DNA of 64,000 nt from Shewanella marinintestina (GCF_023283845.1 NZ_JAKILC010000003.1:124001-188000), one strand, 5' to 3'. Positions 45,069-55,570 are shown, counted from the first letter of the stretch. Numbers and translations are program-made. The notes: a model not told the origin generated them from the letters alone.

Positions 45069-46208
45069 TTAGTAAAGTGAGGTCTTGTTCTTTTGGATGA
45101 AGTCGCGAGATAAGCGACCAAACATCTTCAAGTAAGTCCAAACCGTATAGCTAAGTACAATCGGTACAAAGATGATTGCAGCCCATGTCATTACAGTCAA
45201 TGACATCTCACTTGCAGTCGAATCCCACATAGTCAAACTTACGTTTGGCTCTAGTGAAGATGGCATAACGAATGGGAACATTGCTGCGCCACACGTTAAG
45301 ATGACAGCTGCAATACCTAGTGAGCTAAAGAAGAACGCAAAACCAGAGCGGTTCATGCGGCTACATAGCAATACTAAGATAGGCATAAGCAGGCCAATCA
45401 CTGGGAACGCCATAGTCAGAGGATACTTATCGTAGTTCACTAACCAAGCGCCAGCTTCAACGCTAACAGTTTTCAGAGTTGGGTCTGAAACGCCGTATGT
45501 GTCGATAGCTGAAGTAATCACGTAACCGTCAATACCGTTCACTAACCATACACCCGCAGCGCCGAAGAATACGAACAGTGCTACAGATAGCAACTGTGAC
45601 ATCTTAGCAGCACGAACACGTAGTTCGCCTTCAGTCTTCATTTGTAACCAAGTAGAGCCTTGAAGCATAAACATGCTCACGCTCACTAGGCCAGCTAGAA
45701 TACCAAAGCCGTTAAGTAGACCGAAGAAACCGCCGTGGTATGTTGCACGCAGGTATTCGTCAAAGTTAAACGGAACACCTTGTAGCAAGTTACCGAACGC
45801 AACACCGATAATGAGCGGTGGAACAAAACCACCCGCAAACAGTGCCCAATCCCAAGACTTACGCCATCTTGGATCTTCAATCTTTGAACGGTAGTCAAAG
45901 CCTACTGGACGCATGAACAATGCAAACAACGTCAGCATCATTGCCACGTAAAAACCTGAGAAAGACACACCGTAGACCATAGGCCAAGCAGCGAACAATG
46001 CACCACCAGCGGTGATTAACCAAACTTGGTTACCATCCCAGTGCGGTGCAATAGAGTTAATCATAATACGGCGGTCAGTGTCGTCTTTACCGATAATCGG
46101 TAATAAGGCACCTACACCCATATCGAAACCGTCAGTGACAGCGAATCCGATGAAAAGCACACCAATCAGTGCCCACCAGATGAATCTTAACATTTCATAA
46201 TCAAACAT
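45069..46208 (-). CDS. cydB: Cytochrome bd ubiquinol oxidase subunit II
   Basis: This 379-residue membrane protein starts MFDYEMLRFIWWALIGVLFI and has the conserved GFAVTDGFDMGVGALLPIIG. It has eight to nine membrane helices and pairs with CydA in the inner membrane to reduce oxygen with high affinity. It is 15 bp downstream of cydA. Confidence 0.96.
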   Translation of the reverse strand: MFDYEMLRFIWWALIGVLFIGFAVTDGFDMGVGALLPIIGKDDTDRRIMINSIAPHWDGNQVWLITAGGALFAAWPMVYGVSFSGFYVAMMLTLFALFMRPVGFDYRSKIEDPRWRKSWDWALFAGGFVPPLIIGVAFGNLLQGVPFNFDEYLRATYHGGFFGLLNGFGILAGLVSVSMFMLQGSTWLQMKTEGELRVRAAKMSQLLSVALFVFFGAAGVWLVNGIDGYVITSAIDTYGVSDPTLKTVSVEAGAWLVNYDKYPLTMAFPVIGLLMPILVLLCSRMNRSGFAFFFSSLGIAAVILTCGAAMFPFVMPSSLEPNVSLTMWDSTASEMSLTVMTWAAIIFVPIVLSYTVWTYLKMFGRLSRDFIQKNKTSLY

Positions 46209-46223
46209 AATCAGATCTCCAGT

Positions 46224-47780
46224 TTAGGCATCAAGCTTTTCAAAGTGATAGCGACCCGTCTTCAAACAGCTTGGGCCAATACGTGCGAACTTAATCATTA
46301 AGAACAGTTCAATCACTAGCAAGATGGTATAGAACAGCGTAATAGAGATGATACTGAACATTAGGTCGCCCACTGACAAGCTAGAGGCTGACATGAATGT
46401 CGGTAACACTTCAGAAATCGTCCAAGGTTGACGGCCGTATTCAGCCACAAACCAACCACACTCAATAGCAATCCACGGTAGCGGTAAGCTGTAAAGTGCC
46501 GCTTTAAGAACCCACTTCTTCTCTTCGATTTGATGACGCGTGCTCTGCCAAAATGCTGCAGCAAATACGAGTAACATCACCATACCGGCACCAACCATGA
46601 CACGGAAAGACCAGAACATAGGTGCTACGTTTGGAATAGAATCATCAGCTGCTGCTTTGATCTGCTCATCTGTTGCATCAACCACTTTGTCAGTGTAACG
46701 CTTCAGTAGTAGACCGTAACCTAGGTCAACTTTAGCTTCTTCAAATGCCGCACGGATTTCAGGAGTTTCATTACCTGCACGTAATTGCTCAAGTAGACCG
46801 TATGCCACCATACCGTTACGAATACGCACTTCGTGCTCAGCAATTAGATCTTTAATACCGGTAACTTGCTCATCAAGCGAACGCGTTGCAATAATACCCA
46901 TTGCATAAGGAATTTTAACTGCGAAGTCTGTTTCGTGAGTTTCTTGATTTGGGAAACCTACTGCAGTAAATGCTGCTGGAGCTGGCTCAGTGTGCCATTC
47001 AGCTTCAATTGCTGCTAACTTAACGCGTTGCACTTCACCTACCTTGTAGCCTGATTCGTCACCAAGAACGATTACAGATAGGATAGATGCCATACCGAAA
47101 CTTGCTGCAATCGCAAATGAGCGACGTGCAAACGGTAGATCACGCTTCTTAAGGATATAGTAAGCACTGATTGCAAGAACGAACATCGCACCCGCTACAT
47201 AGCCTGACGCTACAGTGTGAACGAACTTCACCTGTGCAACTGGGTTAAATAACACTTCACCCCAGCTGGTCATTTCCATACGCATGGTTTCGTAGTTGAA
47301 TGTGCTACCCACTGGGTTTTGCATCCAGCCGTTAGCAACCAGAATCCACAATGCAGACATGTTAGAACCTAGCGCAACTAACCAAGTTACCGCTAAATGC
47401 TGACGTTTGCTGAAACGATCCCAACCAAAGAAGAACATACCCACAAGAGTAGATTCTAGGAAGAATGCCATTAAGCCTTCAATAGCAAGTGGTGCACCAA
47501 AAATGTCACCGACGTAATGCGAATAGTATGACCAGTTAGTTCCGAATTGGAACTCCATCGCCAAACCAGTTGCAACGCCAAGTGCAAAGTTGATACCGAA
47601 TAACTTACCCCAGAACTTGGTCATATCTTTATAGATTTGCTTATTGGTCATCACATAAAGTGATTCCATAATGGCTAGCAAGAATGCTAACCCCAAGGTC
47701 AAGGGAACAAATAGGAAGTGATACATGGCTGTCATCGCAAACTGGAAACGCGACAGCTCAACAACCTCTTCTAAAATCAT
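46224..47780 (-). CDS. cydA: Cytochrome bd ubiquinol oxidase subunit I
   Basis: This 518-residue haem- and quinol-binding subunit has His21 in [10 protein letters not shown] (proximal ligand of haem b595), the later [11 protein letters not shown] (haem b558 His) and FWSFRVMVG (Met ligand of b558). The long periplasmic Q loop with [12 protein letters not shown] makes this the long, CydA1-type form. It is the first gene of cydABX. A perfect FNR-type box lies 322 bp upstream of its start. Confidence 0.97.
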   Translation of the reverse strand: MILEEVVELSRFQFAMTAMYHFLFVPLTLGLAFLLAIMESLYVMTNKQIYKDMTKFWGKLFGINFALGVATGLAMEFQFGTNWSYYSHYVGDIFGAPLAIEGLMAFFLESTLVGMFFFGWDRFSKRQHLAVTWLVALGSNMSALWILVANGWMQNPVGSTFNYETMRMEMTSWGEVLFNPVAQVKFVHTVASGYVAGAMFVLAISAYYILKKRDLPFARRSFAIAASFGMASILSVIVLGDESGYKVGEVQRVKLAAIEAEWHTEPAPAAFTAVGFPNQETHETDFAVKIPYAMGIIATRSLDEQVTGIKDLIAEHEVRIRNGMVAYGLLEQLRAGNETPEIRAAFEEAKVDLGYGLLLKRYTDKVVDATDEQIKAAADDSIPNVAPMFWSFRVMVGAGMVMLLVFAAAFWQSTRHQIEEKKWVLKAALYSLPLPWIAIECGWFVAEYGRQPWTISEVLPTFMSASSLSVGDLMFSIISITLFYTILLVIELFLMIKFARIGPSCLKTGRYHFEKLDA

Positions 47781-48450
47781 TTGTGACTCCTTAGGTGGTG
47801 CGTCAAATCACTTTCGTTAGATCCCCATCAACGAGAGTGATTGCCTATATAGGAATATTAATGCAGTAAAACGGTCAGGTTTTGTAACAAAACTCCAACT
47901 TCAACCGCGATTCGTTGTTTAATTCATAAATTTTGTATTTTAAAGCCAAAAACACTAGCAAACCCACGCTTGCGATCACATTTTCAATGGCTGTTGTGAC
48001 TCCCTTCTCGAATACGCAAATAAAGAATAAACAAATTAGTTAATATCAGTCACTTGCAAGACGAAATAAGGTTATCCGCAGGGTTTTTATAACATTCAAA
48101 ATTGATTCAAATCAATCAAAGCATTCGGTTTCAATGGGTTTTGGGGTGAAGCACACAGTTCCACCCTAGAGGCGGTTGACAACACGAAAAACTCATGATA
48201 GGAACGAATAATAAATAGGCAAAACAAATATTTTCAGCAGATACACATTTAATTTACTACCAAAGCAATAAAACACTAGATGTTAACAACTTTAGCAACA
48301 ACTCAGGTATTGCGAATTCATCTGCAAAAATAAGATTCCTTACAAATAAAGCAACAGAAACAATGAGATATAAAAACCAAGATTACAAATCAATAAAAAA
48401 CGAAGATTCAACCATTAGCTTTACTAATGATTAAATGCAATTTTTCTCGT
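47781..48450. other. Long upstream region of cydA
   Basis: This 670-bp AT-rich region has no convincing ORF. It holds a perfect FNR-type site (48102-48115) and a CRP-like half site (TCACA at 47976-47980, preceded by GCGA). The cydA transcript probably starts within it and has a long 5' leader. Confidence 0.6.
48102..48115. promoter_or_regulatory. FNR/EtrA-type binding site upstream of cydABX
   Basis: TTGATTCAAATCAA is an exact TTGAT-N4-ATCAA palindrome. FNR-family proteins (EtrA in Shewanella) use this site, and Crp recognises similar ones. Orientation toward the oxidase operon suggests control by oxygen or electron-acceptor state. The distance of 322 bp to the cydA ATG implies a long leader if this is its promoter. 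Confidence 0.75.
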
Positions 48451-48479
48451 TTGATCAAAAATTAGACCTCGCCTAAAAT
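48451..48479 (+). promoter_or_regulatory. Sigma-70 promoter of the micro-ORF unit
   Basis: TTGATC, 17 bp, then TAAAAT. Both hexamers match the consensus at four or five of six positions with ideal spacing. Transcription would start near 48486, just before a structured leader. Confidence 0.7.
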
Positions 48480-48493
48480 GAGCACCAAGTTAA

Positions 48494-48542
48494 GGAGACG
48501 GTCTAGCCAACCCGGTGAAGTAGCCCGGTAAAGACTAACTCC
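48494..48542 (+). ncRNA. Structured leader RNA with three nested stems
   Basis: GGAG (48494-48497) can pair with CTCC (48539-48542), GTCT (48501-48504) with AGAC (48532-48535), and CCGG (48512-48515) with CCGG (48525-48528), giving one rod with two internal loops and a 9-nt apical loop TGAAGTAGC. The motif CCCGGT(G/A)AAG occurs twice. I match it to no known riboswitch class. It lies between the promoter and the 25-codon ORF. A regulatory role is inference. Confidence 0.45.
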
Positions 48543-48575
48543 GCTTAAATCATCTATCTATGTGGAGAAACTGTT

Positions 48576-48653
48576 ATGACAAAATTATTTGAGCGTCTAG
48601 TTGTTAGCTATCAGCGTGTTTTCGTTGAACTTTATACTTCTAGAGAGCTATAA
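48576..48653 (+). CDS. 25-residue micropeptide, unknown function
   Basis: The ORF begins ATG at 48576 and stops at TAA (48651-48653). A strong ribosome site GGAG lies 9 nt before the ATG. The peptide (start MTKLFERLVV, end LYTSREL) has basic and hydrophobic residues and could form an amphipathic helix. It is not rich in any single amino acid, so it is not an obvious attenuation leader, and no gene follows on this strand before the terminator. I do not recognise it. Confidence 0.55.
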   Translation: MTKLFERLVVSYQRVFVELYTSREL

Positions 48654-48704
48654 GTACGACTTTATAATGCAAGATAATTCTTGAAGTTTTGTTAGCGCAA
48701 AGCG

Positions 48705-48734
48705 GCCCTCCTTAGCAATAAGGAGGGCTTTTTT
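48705..48734 (+). terminator. Intrinsic terminator of the micro-ORF unit
   Basis: A perfect 10-bp stem (GCCCTCCTTA / TAAGGAGGGC) with tetraloop GCAA is followed by six Ts. It ends the short transcript that begins near 48486, giving a predicted RNA of about 245 nt. Confidence 0.93.
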
Positions 48735-48932
48735 ATGTCTGGCGAATTATTCTCGCTTAAAACTGTCCCCCATACTCTAAAGCCAAAGAGTATGCATAAC
48801 CTCAGCTTATGGATAAACTTGCTTTAACCACTACAAAACAGATTAATTAGCATTCCATTTAGCAGTAAATGCTCTCTAATCCATTGTTTAGTGGTACTTC
48901 TTTGGTCTAACGATTAACTATTAAATATTTCA
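48735..48932. other. Gene-free gap before purL terminator
   Basis: This gap contains no ORF or promoter I can support. An 8-bp inverted repeat (CATACTCT / AGAGTATG, 48771-48794) is the only structure seen. Confidence 0.5.
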
Positions 48933-48965
48933 GGCAAAAAAAAGCCCCTATTAATAGGGGCTTTT
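48933..48965 (-). terminator. Intrinsic terminator after purL
   Basis: A stem of 11 bp (AAAAGCCCCTA with TAGGGGCTTTT) and a 4-nt loop is followed on the minus strand by a run of Ts from 48943 down. It can also stop plus-strand transcripts. It is 38 bp past the purL stop codon. Confidence 0.9.
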
Positions 48966-49002
48966 CGTTAGTCAGACTAACGCTACATCAGCAAACAGTA
49001 TA

Positions 49003-52000
49003 TTAGCCGACTGACTTTCTCACATTGCGGAACATTCTCATCCAAGGGCTATCTTCACCCCAAGATTCTGGGTGCCATGAGTTAGCAACGGTTCTAAATA
49101 CACGCTCAGGGTGCGGCATCATAATCGTCACTCGGCCGTCAGTTGAGCTCAATGCGGTAATCGCATTTGGTGAGCCATTCGGGTTTTGTGGATACTTAGT
49201 TGCGATTTGGCCATTGCCATCAACATAACGCAGTGCAACCGTACCAGACGCTTCTGCCGCTGCTAACGCTTCAGGCGATGCAAACTCAGCGCGACCTTCA
49301 CCGTGAGACACAGCGATTGGCATACGAGAGCCTTCCATACCTTGGAAGAATAACGACGGGCTCTTCTGCACTTCAACCAAACTAAAACGCGCTTCAAAGC
49401 GCTCAGAGCGGTTACGCACAAAGTGTGGCCATAACTCAGTGCCAGGAATGATGTCTTTAAGGTTAGATAGCATCTGACAACCATTACACACTCCTAGCGA
49501 GAAGCTATCGTTGCGCTCGAAGAATTGGCTAAACTGCTCACGAGCACGCTCGTTAAACAGAATCGACTTAGCCCAACCTTCACCGGCACCCAATACGTCA
49601 CCGTAAGAGAAGCCACCACACGCCACTAGACCTTGGAACTGCTCTAGACTTATACGGCCGCTTAGGATGTCACTCATATGTACGTCAGTCGATTCGAAAC
49701 CTGCGCGGTCAAATGCCGCCGCCATTTCGATATGCGAGTTAACGCCCTGCTCACGCAAGATAGCCATCTTAGGTGCTGCGCCTTTTAAGATAAATGGCGC
49801 GGCAACGTCTTCACTTGGATCGAAACTTAAATCAACGGTTAGACCTAAGTCCTTGGCGTCTTGCTTAAGCTCGAACTCTTCTTTAGCGCACTCTGGGTTG
49901 TCACGTAGCGCTTGCATGCGGTACGTAGTTTCAGCCCAAATAGTACGTAGTGAAGTACGTGTTTCGGTTAATACTTCACGCGTACCATCAAAGATTGCAA
50001 TGCTGTCATTTTCTGTAAGCTCAGCCACTTTATGGCAAGGTACGCCTGCTGCTGCAAACTTTTCAGTGATAATCGCAACGTCTTGACGACGAACTTGAAT
50101 CACTGCACCTAGCTCTTCGTTAAACAAGCGTTCAACGTCTGTACCTGTCAGAGCACTTAAATCAACATTTAGCCCAGTGTGACCCGCAAACGCCATTTCA
50201 ACTAGTGTGGTGTAAAGACCTCCATCACTTCTGTCGTGGTAAGCAATAATCGACTTATCGGCAATCATTGGCTGAATAGTTTCAAAGAAGCCTTTCAGTG
50301 TTGCTGAGTTATCAAGATCTGGAGCGATATCACCTAGCTCACTGTATACCTGCGCTAAGCAAGAACCGCCTAAGCGGTTTTGACCAAGACCCAGATCAAG
50401 CAGTAATAAGTCAGTGTCACCTTTATCGGTGCGCAGCTCTGGCGTTACCGTATTACGCACATCTTGCACCACACCAAATGCCGTAATGACTAATGACATT
50501 GGCGAGGTAACCGTCTTTTGAACGCCGTTTTCTTCCCAAGCCGTTTTCATCGACATTGAGTCTTTACCCACTGGAATTGTCAAAGACAAATCAGGGCACA
50601 GCTCTTCACCAATAGCTTTAACCGCTTCATAAAGACCTGCGTCTTCACCTGGGTGGCCAGCAGGAGACATCCAGTTAGCAGACAGCTTAATGTGCTTGAA
50701 CGAGCCGATATCAGTACCAGCAATATTCAAAATCGATTCAGCTACCGCCATACGCGCCGATGCGCCAAAGTCTAGTAGTGCAAGCGGCGTGCGCTCACCC
50801 ATAGACATGGCTTCACCTGTGTATGAGTCGTAGCTTGACGCGGTAACCGCGCAATCGGCTACCGGTACCTGCCATGGGCCCACCATTTGATCACGGTTAA
50901 CTAAGCCTGTTACCGTTCTGTCGCCGATGGTGATAAGGAAAGTCTTTTCGGCAATCGTTGGCAAACGCAGTAAGCGGTGCGCCGCTTCTTTAACTTCAAT
51001 ACCAGTTTGGTCAAGTGCTGCAGAGTTAGCTTTAGCGCTTACTACATCGCGGCTCATCTTAGGCGCTTTGCCTAATAGCACTTCCAGTGGCAAATCGATT
51101 GGATGGTTTTCAAAGTGCTCATCACTTAGAACTAGCTCTTTTTCTGCTGTAGCAACACCCACAACCGCAAACGGAGCACGCTCACGCTGACAAATTTGAG
51201 TAAATAGCTCGATGTTCTCTGGTGCAATTGACATCACATAACGTTCTTGTGACTCGTTACACCAAATCTCTAATGGACTCATACCTGGCTCATCAGACGG
51301 TACTTTACGTAACTCAAACTTACCGCCACGTTCGCCATCATTTACCAGCTCAGGGAATGCGTTTGATAATCCGCCCGCGCCCACATCGTGAATAAACTGG
51401 ATTGGGTTGTCATCACCCATCTGCCAGCAGCGGTCGATAACCTCTTGGCAACGACGCTCCATTTCTGGGTTTTCACGCTGTACAGAGGCAAAGTCTAAAT
51501 CTTCACTTGATTGGCCCGATGTCATTGATGAGGCCGCGCCGCCGCCCAAGCCGATATTCATCGCTGGGCCGCCAAGTACCACTAGCTTAGCGCCAACGGT
51601 AATCTCGCCTTTTTGTACGTGCTCTTCACGGATATTACCTAAACCACCCGCAAGCATGATTGGCTTATGGTAACCGCGCACTTCAACGCCGTTATGGCTG
51701 TTAACCTCTTGCTCGTAAGTACGGAAGTAACCTATAAGTGCCGGACGACCAAACTCGTTATTAAATGCCGCGCCGCCTAATGGGCCTTCGGTCATAATAT
51801 CCAACGCCGTCACGATACGATCTGGCTTACCGTAATCGGCTTCCCATGGCTGAACAAAACCTGGGATCTTAAGGTTTGATACACTAAAACCTGTTAGGCC
51901 CGCTTTTGGCTTAGAGCCGCGGCCTGTTGCGCCTTCATCACGAATTTCACCACCGCTGCCTGTCGCTGCACCAGGGTATGGACTAATTGCTGTTGGGTGG

Positions 52001-52884
52001 TTGTGAGTTTCAACTTTCATCAAGATGTGCATTGGCTCAGTGTGGTAGCCGTAAACACCATCTTGTTTCGGGAAGAAACGACCAGCTGTAGAGCCTGTCA
52101 TTACCGCGGCGTTATCTTTATAAGCAGATAACACATTGTCCGGTGTCTTCTCGAAGGTATTTTTAATCATCTTGAACAATGACTTTGGCTGTACTTCGCC
52201 ATCGATTGTCCAATCTGCGTTAAATATTTTATGACGACAATGCTCTGAGTTCGCCTGAGCAAACATCATTAGCTCAATATCGTTCGGGTTACGACCTAGT
52301 CGAGTAAAATTATCAACTAGGTAGTCAATTTCATCATCAGCCAAAGCCAAGCCTAGTTTAGTGTTAGCTTGCTCTAGTGCAACACGTCCTGCGCCAAGTA
52401 CATCAACGCTAGTGAACTTTGCCGGCTCTGTGCGAGCAAACAACACGCTTGCATCATCAAAGCTTGGCAACATCACTTCAACCATGCGGTCATGTAATAG
52501 TGCAGTTAATACTTTAGTTTGCTCGCTGCTTAGTTCATCGCTCTCAACATAATAGGCAATACCACGCTCTAGGCGCTTTACCTTATTCAGACCACAATTG
52601 TGGGCAATATCTGTTGCTTTTGATGACCAAGGAGAAATGGTGCCGGGACGGGGTGTAACGAAGTGGAGATGACCTTCTGGCGTGTGCGCTTCAATAGCGG
52701 GGCCGTAGGTTAGGATTTTTTCAAGCTGTTGACTTTCTTCTTCATTTAACGACTCTTTCAAATCAGCTAAATGGACAAACTCAGCATAGATGTGGCGCAC
52801 TGGTAGTGCTGCCGATTCACAAGCTTGCATCAGCTTCTGAACTCTAAACGCCGAAAGTGCAGGGGCTCCGCGGATGATCTCCAT
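49003..52884 (-). CDS. purL: Phosphoribosylformylglycinamidine synthase PurL
   Basis: This large single-chain FGAM synthase of 1293 residues catalyses step four of purine synthesis. The N-terminal PurS-like part is followed by two AIR-synthase-like halves (GMAVNDDN-type region seen as [20 protein letters not shown]). The C-terminal glutaminase domain has the Cys nucleophile in [10 protein letters not shown]. An ATG at 52882-52884 is preferred, although a GTG one codon earlier fits the AAGGTG ribosome site. It is divergent from mltF. Confidence 0.97.
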   Translation of the reverse strand: MEIIRGAPALSAFRVQKLMQACESAALPVRHIYAEFVHLADLKESLNEEESQQLEKILTYGPAIEAHTPEGHLHFVTPRPGTISPWSSKATDIAHNCGLNKVKRLERGIAYYVESDELSSEQTKVLTALLHDRMVEVMLPSFDDASVLFARTEPAKFTSVDVLGAGRVALEQANTKLGLALADDEIDYLVDNFTRLGRNPNDIELMMFAQANSEHCRHKIFNADWTIDGEVQPKSLFKMIKNTFEKTPDNVLSAYKDNAAVMTGSTAGRFFPKQDGVYGYHTEPMHILMKVETHNHPTAISPYPGAATGSGGEIRDEGATGRGSKPKAGLTGFSVSNLKIPGFVQPWEADYGKPDRIVTALDIMTEGPLGGAAFNNEFGRPALIGYFRTYEQEVNSHNGVEVRGYHKPIMLAGGLGNIREEHVQKGEITVGAKLVVLGGPAMNIGLGGGAASSMTSGQSSEDLDFASVQRENPEMERRCQEVIDRCWQMGDDNPIQFIHDVGAGGLSNAFPELVNDGERGGKFELRKVPSDEPGMSPLEIWCNESQERYVMSIAPENIELFTQICQRERAPFAVVGVATAEKELVLSDEHFENHPIDLPLEVLLGKAPKMSRDVVSAKANSAALDQTGIEVKEAAHRLLRLPTIAEKTFLITIGDRTVTGLVNRDQMVGPWQVPVADCAVTASSYDSYTGEAMSMGERTPLALLDFGASARMAVAESILNIAGTDIGSFKHIKLSANWMSPAGHPGEDAGLYEAVKAIGEELCPDLSLTIPVGKDSMSMKTAWEENGVQKTVTSPMSLVITAFGVVQDVRNTVTPELRTDKGDTDLLLLDLGLGQNRLGGSCLAQVYSELGDIAPDLDNSATLKGFFETIQPMIADKSIIAYHDRSDGGLYTTLVEMAFAGHTGLNVDLSALTGTDVERLFNEELGAVIQVRRQDVAIITEKFAAAGVPCHKVAELTENDSIAIFDGTREVLTETRTSLRTIWAETTYRMQALRDNPECAKEEFELKQDAKDLGLTVDLSFDPSEDVAAPFILKGAAPKMAILREQGVNSHIEMAAAFDRAGFESTDVHMSDILSGRISLEQFQGLVACGGFSYGDVLGAGEGWAKSILFNERAREQFSQFFERNDSFSLGVCNGCQMLSNLKDIIPGTELWPHFVRNRSERFEARFSLVEVQKSPSLFFQGMEGSRMPIAVSHGEGRAEFASPEALAAAEASGTVALRYVDGNGQIATKYPQNPNGSPNAITALSSTDGRVTIMMPHPERVFRTVANSWHPESWGEDSPWMRMFRNVRKSVG

Positions 52885-52934
52885 CACGTCTTTTCACCTT
52901 ATATATTATAATTGCAGGGTCAGATCTGGGCGCT

Positions 52935-52955
52935 ATTATAGGGAAATGTTTGTCA
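52935..52955 (-). promoter_or_regulatory. purL promoter with PurR-like operator
   Basis: The minus strand has TATAAT at 52935-52940. Overlapping it on the upstream side is a 16-bp segment at 52940-52955 that matches the PurR operator core AAACGTTTG except for one base (AAATGTTTG on the plus strand). The -35 box is weak. Control by PurR is plausible for this gene but unproven. Confidence 0.45.
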
Positions 52956-53126
52956 CAAATCATCAGCAGTCGCTATTGAAAACAGTGTTTCCTGTATAGG
53001 AAAAAGCGCACTGAATTTATTTACCCTTGTTCAGCTCAATTCTCTGCAAATCTACAATTTAAGTACATACTAAAACTAAGGTTCATCAAGCAAAATGCGA
53101 TTTTTTTACGGCGACTAAGTTTGTGG

Positions 53127-53132
53127 TATAAT
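53127..53132 (+). promoter_or_regulatory. Candidate -10 box of mltF
   Basis: TATAAT lies 46 bp upstream of the mltF start. The -35 region is T-rich and only partly matches the consensus. Confidence 0.45.
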
Positions 53133-53177
53133 CGACGGCTATTTCCTTGAAAGTAAAGCGCTAACAAAAAGTAACCA

Positions 53178-54632
53178 ATGAACAAACTCTTGCTGACTCT
53201 ATGTTGTATAACCTTACTGGCTGCCTGCCAGAAAGTCGTCGTGGAGCAAGAAAAACCCGCCTTTATTCCCGAGCCTACAGAGCTAGTTGTAGGAACGCTT
53301 TACGGCCCACAAATTTATTTTACCTCTGGTCAGGGTGACTCTGGTTACGATTACGAAATGGCTGAGCGGTTTGCCACATACCTAGATCTTAAATTAACTA
53401 TGAAGCCGTTTGCCAATATTGGTGAGCTTTATGGCGCAATGAGACAAGGCGAAATTGATATTATTGCAGCTGGCTTAGGTGACACTCCCGCTAGAAGAGA
53501 GCAGTTTAGAGTCGGCCCGCCGCTTTACCGCGTAAACCAAGTCTTGGTTTACCGCCAAGGTACGCCTATCCCTAAAAGCATTAATAACCTCGACGGTGAA
53601 ATCACGGTTATCACCAACTCTTCTTTTGTTGATACCTTAACGGAATTGCAGAAATCTAACCCTGACTTAGTTTGGAATCAGGAAAAAGGTAAAGATGCCG
53701 AAGAATTACTAACCATGATTGCGGCGGGCGATATTCCTTACACTATTGCCGACTCAACTAGCTTAGATATTAATCGCCGCTTTATGCCAGAGCTACGTGA
53801 AGGTTTAGTGTTAAAAGAAAAGCAGCCTGTAGTGTGGTTACTACCAGCCAATAACAGCGACAAACTAATGAGTGAGTTGTTGGCTTTTTGGCATATAGAA
53901 AAGCGTAACGGAACATTGGCTCACTTAAATGAAAAGTACTTTGCTCATGTAAAGCGTTTTGACTATGTAGATACCCGCGCCTTTATTCGCGCCATCGACA
54001 ACAAGTTACCTAAGTATCAAGCTACTTTTGAAAAATACGCTGGCGATATCGATTGGCGTAAGCTCGCAGCAACCGCTTATCAAGAGTCTCATTGGAACCC
54101 AAATGCCCGCTCTCCAACCGGTGTGCGTGGCTTAATGATGCTGACATTACCCACTGCAAAACAAATGGGAATTAAAAACCGTCTTGATCCGTATCAGAGC
54201 ATCCAAGGTGGTGCGAAATACTTAAACAGTATGCTTGAGCGGCTGCCGAACTCTATCCCTGAAAGCCAACGTATGTGGTTTGCCCTCGCCTCTTATAACA
54301 TTGGCTTAGGTCATGTTGAAGATGCGCGTAAATTGGCGCAAGCTCAGGGCTTAAACCCGAGTGCATGGCGTGATGTGAAATCAGTATTGCCACTGCTGCA
54401 AAAGCGTAAATATTACAAAAAGACACGTTACGGTTATGCCCGCGGCAATGAGGCTGTACACTATGTTGATAGCATTCGTCGCTATTATGACACCCTCGTT
54501 TGGATTGATAACCAGAACATGTTGCTTGAGCTTAGAAACAAGCCACTTCAAACAGCAGAGATCCAAGAAGAAGTAGTCGATATTCAGGTGCCTCAACAAC
54601 CTTTACTCAACCAATCACCAGAAGTGAATTAA
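53178..54632 (+). CDS. mltF: Membrane-bound lytic murein transglycosylase F
   Basis: This 484-residue lipoprotein has the lipobox LLAAC at about residues 13-17. Residues about 40-270 form a periplasmic solute-binding-like domain ([17 protein letters not shown]). The C-terminal lytic transglycosylase domain has the catalytic Glu in [19 protein letters not shown] and the [10 protein letters not shown] motif. It trims peptidoglycan from the inner face of the outer membrane. The purL-mltF divergent pair is also found in enterobacteria. Confidence 0.95.
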   Translation: MNKLLLTLCCITLLAACQKVVVEQEKPAFIPEPTELVVGTLYGPQIYFTSGQGDSGYDYEMAERFATYLDLKLTMKPFANIGELYGAMRQGEIDIIAAGLGDTPARREQFRVGPPLYRVNQVLVYRQGTPIPKSINNLDGEITVITNSSFVDTLTELQKSNPDLVWNQEKGKDAEELLTMIAAGDIPYTIADSTSLDINRRFMPELREGLVLKEKQPVVWLLPANNSDKLMSELLAFWHIEKRNGTLAHLNEKYFAHVKRFDYVDTRAFIRAIDNKLPKYQATFEKYAGDIDWRKLAATAYQESHWNPNARSPTGVRGLMMLTLPTAKQMGIKNRLDPYQSIQGGAKYLNSMLERLPNSIPESQRMWFALASYNIGLGHVEDARKLAQAQGLNPSAWRDVKSVLPLLQKRKYYKKTRYGYARGNEAVHYVDSIRRYYDTLVWIDNQNMLLELRNKPLQTAEIQEEVVDIQVPQQPLLNQSPEVN

Positions 54633-54766
54633 GCAAAGAACAATTAGCGTTTAATATTCCAATCAACCTCAACTAATGCTAGTCATGTCTACTGCATCAC
54701 ACTCGTTGTTTATTCTGTAAATTCATCAAAGATTAATAACTCTCGCGTAGACTTTTGATATTGAAG

Positions 54767-54798
54767 TTTGCTAAATAGTAGTAAGACAATTTAGCAAA
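54767..54798. repeat. 10-bp inverted repeat upstream of small basic ORF
   Basis: The arms TTTGCTAAAT and ATTTAGCAAA flank a 12-nt loop. Twenty bases further, TTCGACGTCGAA (54818-54829) is a perfect 12-bp palindrome. Both sit in the promoter region of the small ORF at 54862. They could be regulator sites; no T-run supports a terminator. Confidence 0.6.
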
Positions 54799-54861
54799 AA
54801 CATACACACTAAGTAAGTTCGACGTCGAATACTGATAAGTAACAATAACAGTGAGGCTAAT

Positions 54862-54999
54862 ATGAGAAAAAAAGCAATCAACAATGTTGCTGCGCGCCGC
54901 CGTAGTCAGCTAAAAACACGTCACCAAAAAGTACTAAGCCGCCAGAAGCAGTTTTTCGTATTTATAAAACCTGCTGAAGATAGCTTTTTTAATCCTTAG
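54862..54999 (+). CDS. 45-residue highly basic protein, unknown
   Basis: The ORF begins ATG at 54862 with GAGG 6 nt before it and ends with TAG at 54997-54999. The predicted peptide has a cluster of Arg, Lys, Gln and His in the first 30 residues (start MRKKAINNVAARRRSQLK) and a hydrophobic FFVF near the middle. The last 11 bp overlap the 3' end of tadA on the other strand. I do not recognise a family. Charge suggests binding to nucleic acid or ribosome. Below the usual length threshold for annotation. Confidence 0.55.
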   Translation: MRKKAINNVAARRRSQLKTRHQKVLSRQKQFFVFIKPAEDSFFNP

Positions 55000-55537
55000 T
55001 ACGACCGTGGCTCTCACCATTTTCTAACGCTTGTTGTTTCGCCAACACTTTAGCCGCCTTAATCTCTTTTCTACGGCGTCTAAAGAACGCACTCAACTGC
55101 TCTGCACACTCTTGCTCTAACACTCCCGAGTCGACTTCGACTAAGTGATTAAAAGCGCTGTGGCGCACAATATCAACAACCGTACCAGCAGCACCGGTTT
55201 TCAAGTCTTTGGCACCAAAGACTAAACGGCTTACTCGAGAATGCACAATCGCTCCTGCGCACATTGCGCAAGGCTCAAGGGTGACGTAAAGCGTCGTATC
55301 GAGCAGACGATAATTTTGCATTATCTTTCCTGCTTGACGCAGACACTGCATTTCAGCGTGGGCGCTCGGGTCGTGCAAACCAATACTATAATTAAACCCA
55401 GCGCTTACCACTTCACCGTCTTTAACCAACACTGCACCAACAGGGACTTCGCCCCTCTCTTCGGCTTTGGTTGCCATCTCCATTGCCATTTTCATGAAAT
55501 GAAGATCTTGTTGTTCTATTGAGTCAAACTGTGACAA
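54989..55537 (-). CDS. tadA: tRNA-specific adenosine deaminase TadA
   Basis: This converts A34 to inosine in tRNA-Arg(ACG). It has the zinc site HAEM (about residue 65) and PCAMCAG (PCxxC), and the start MSQFDSIEQQDLHFMK (182 residues) is a TTG supported by GGAG 6 nt upstream. A longer TTG-initiated frame exists, but its first codon overlaps the T-tract of the guaA terminator, so it is unlikely. The C-terminal end (FFRRRRKEIKAAK) is basic. Confidence 0.93.
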   Translation of the reverse strand: MSQFDSIEQQDLHFMKMAMEMATKAEERGEVPVGAVLVKDGEVVSAGFNYSIGLHDPSAHAEMQCLRQAGKIMQNYRLLDTTLYVTLEPCAMCAGAIVHSRVSRLVFGAKDLKTGAAGTVVDIVRHSAFNHLVEVDSGVLEQECAEQLSAFFRRRRKEIKAAKVLAKQQALENGESHGRTKD

Positions 55538-55570
55538 ATCGAGCTCCAAAGATAATGTTGACGCTAGCGC

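Noticed and set aside
48576..48734. Amino-acid attenuator reading of the micro-ORF and terminator
   Set aside because: No biosynthetic gene follows on that strand and the peptide is not enriched for one amino acid. The unit ends at the terminator, and purL runs toward it on the other strand.
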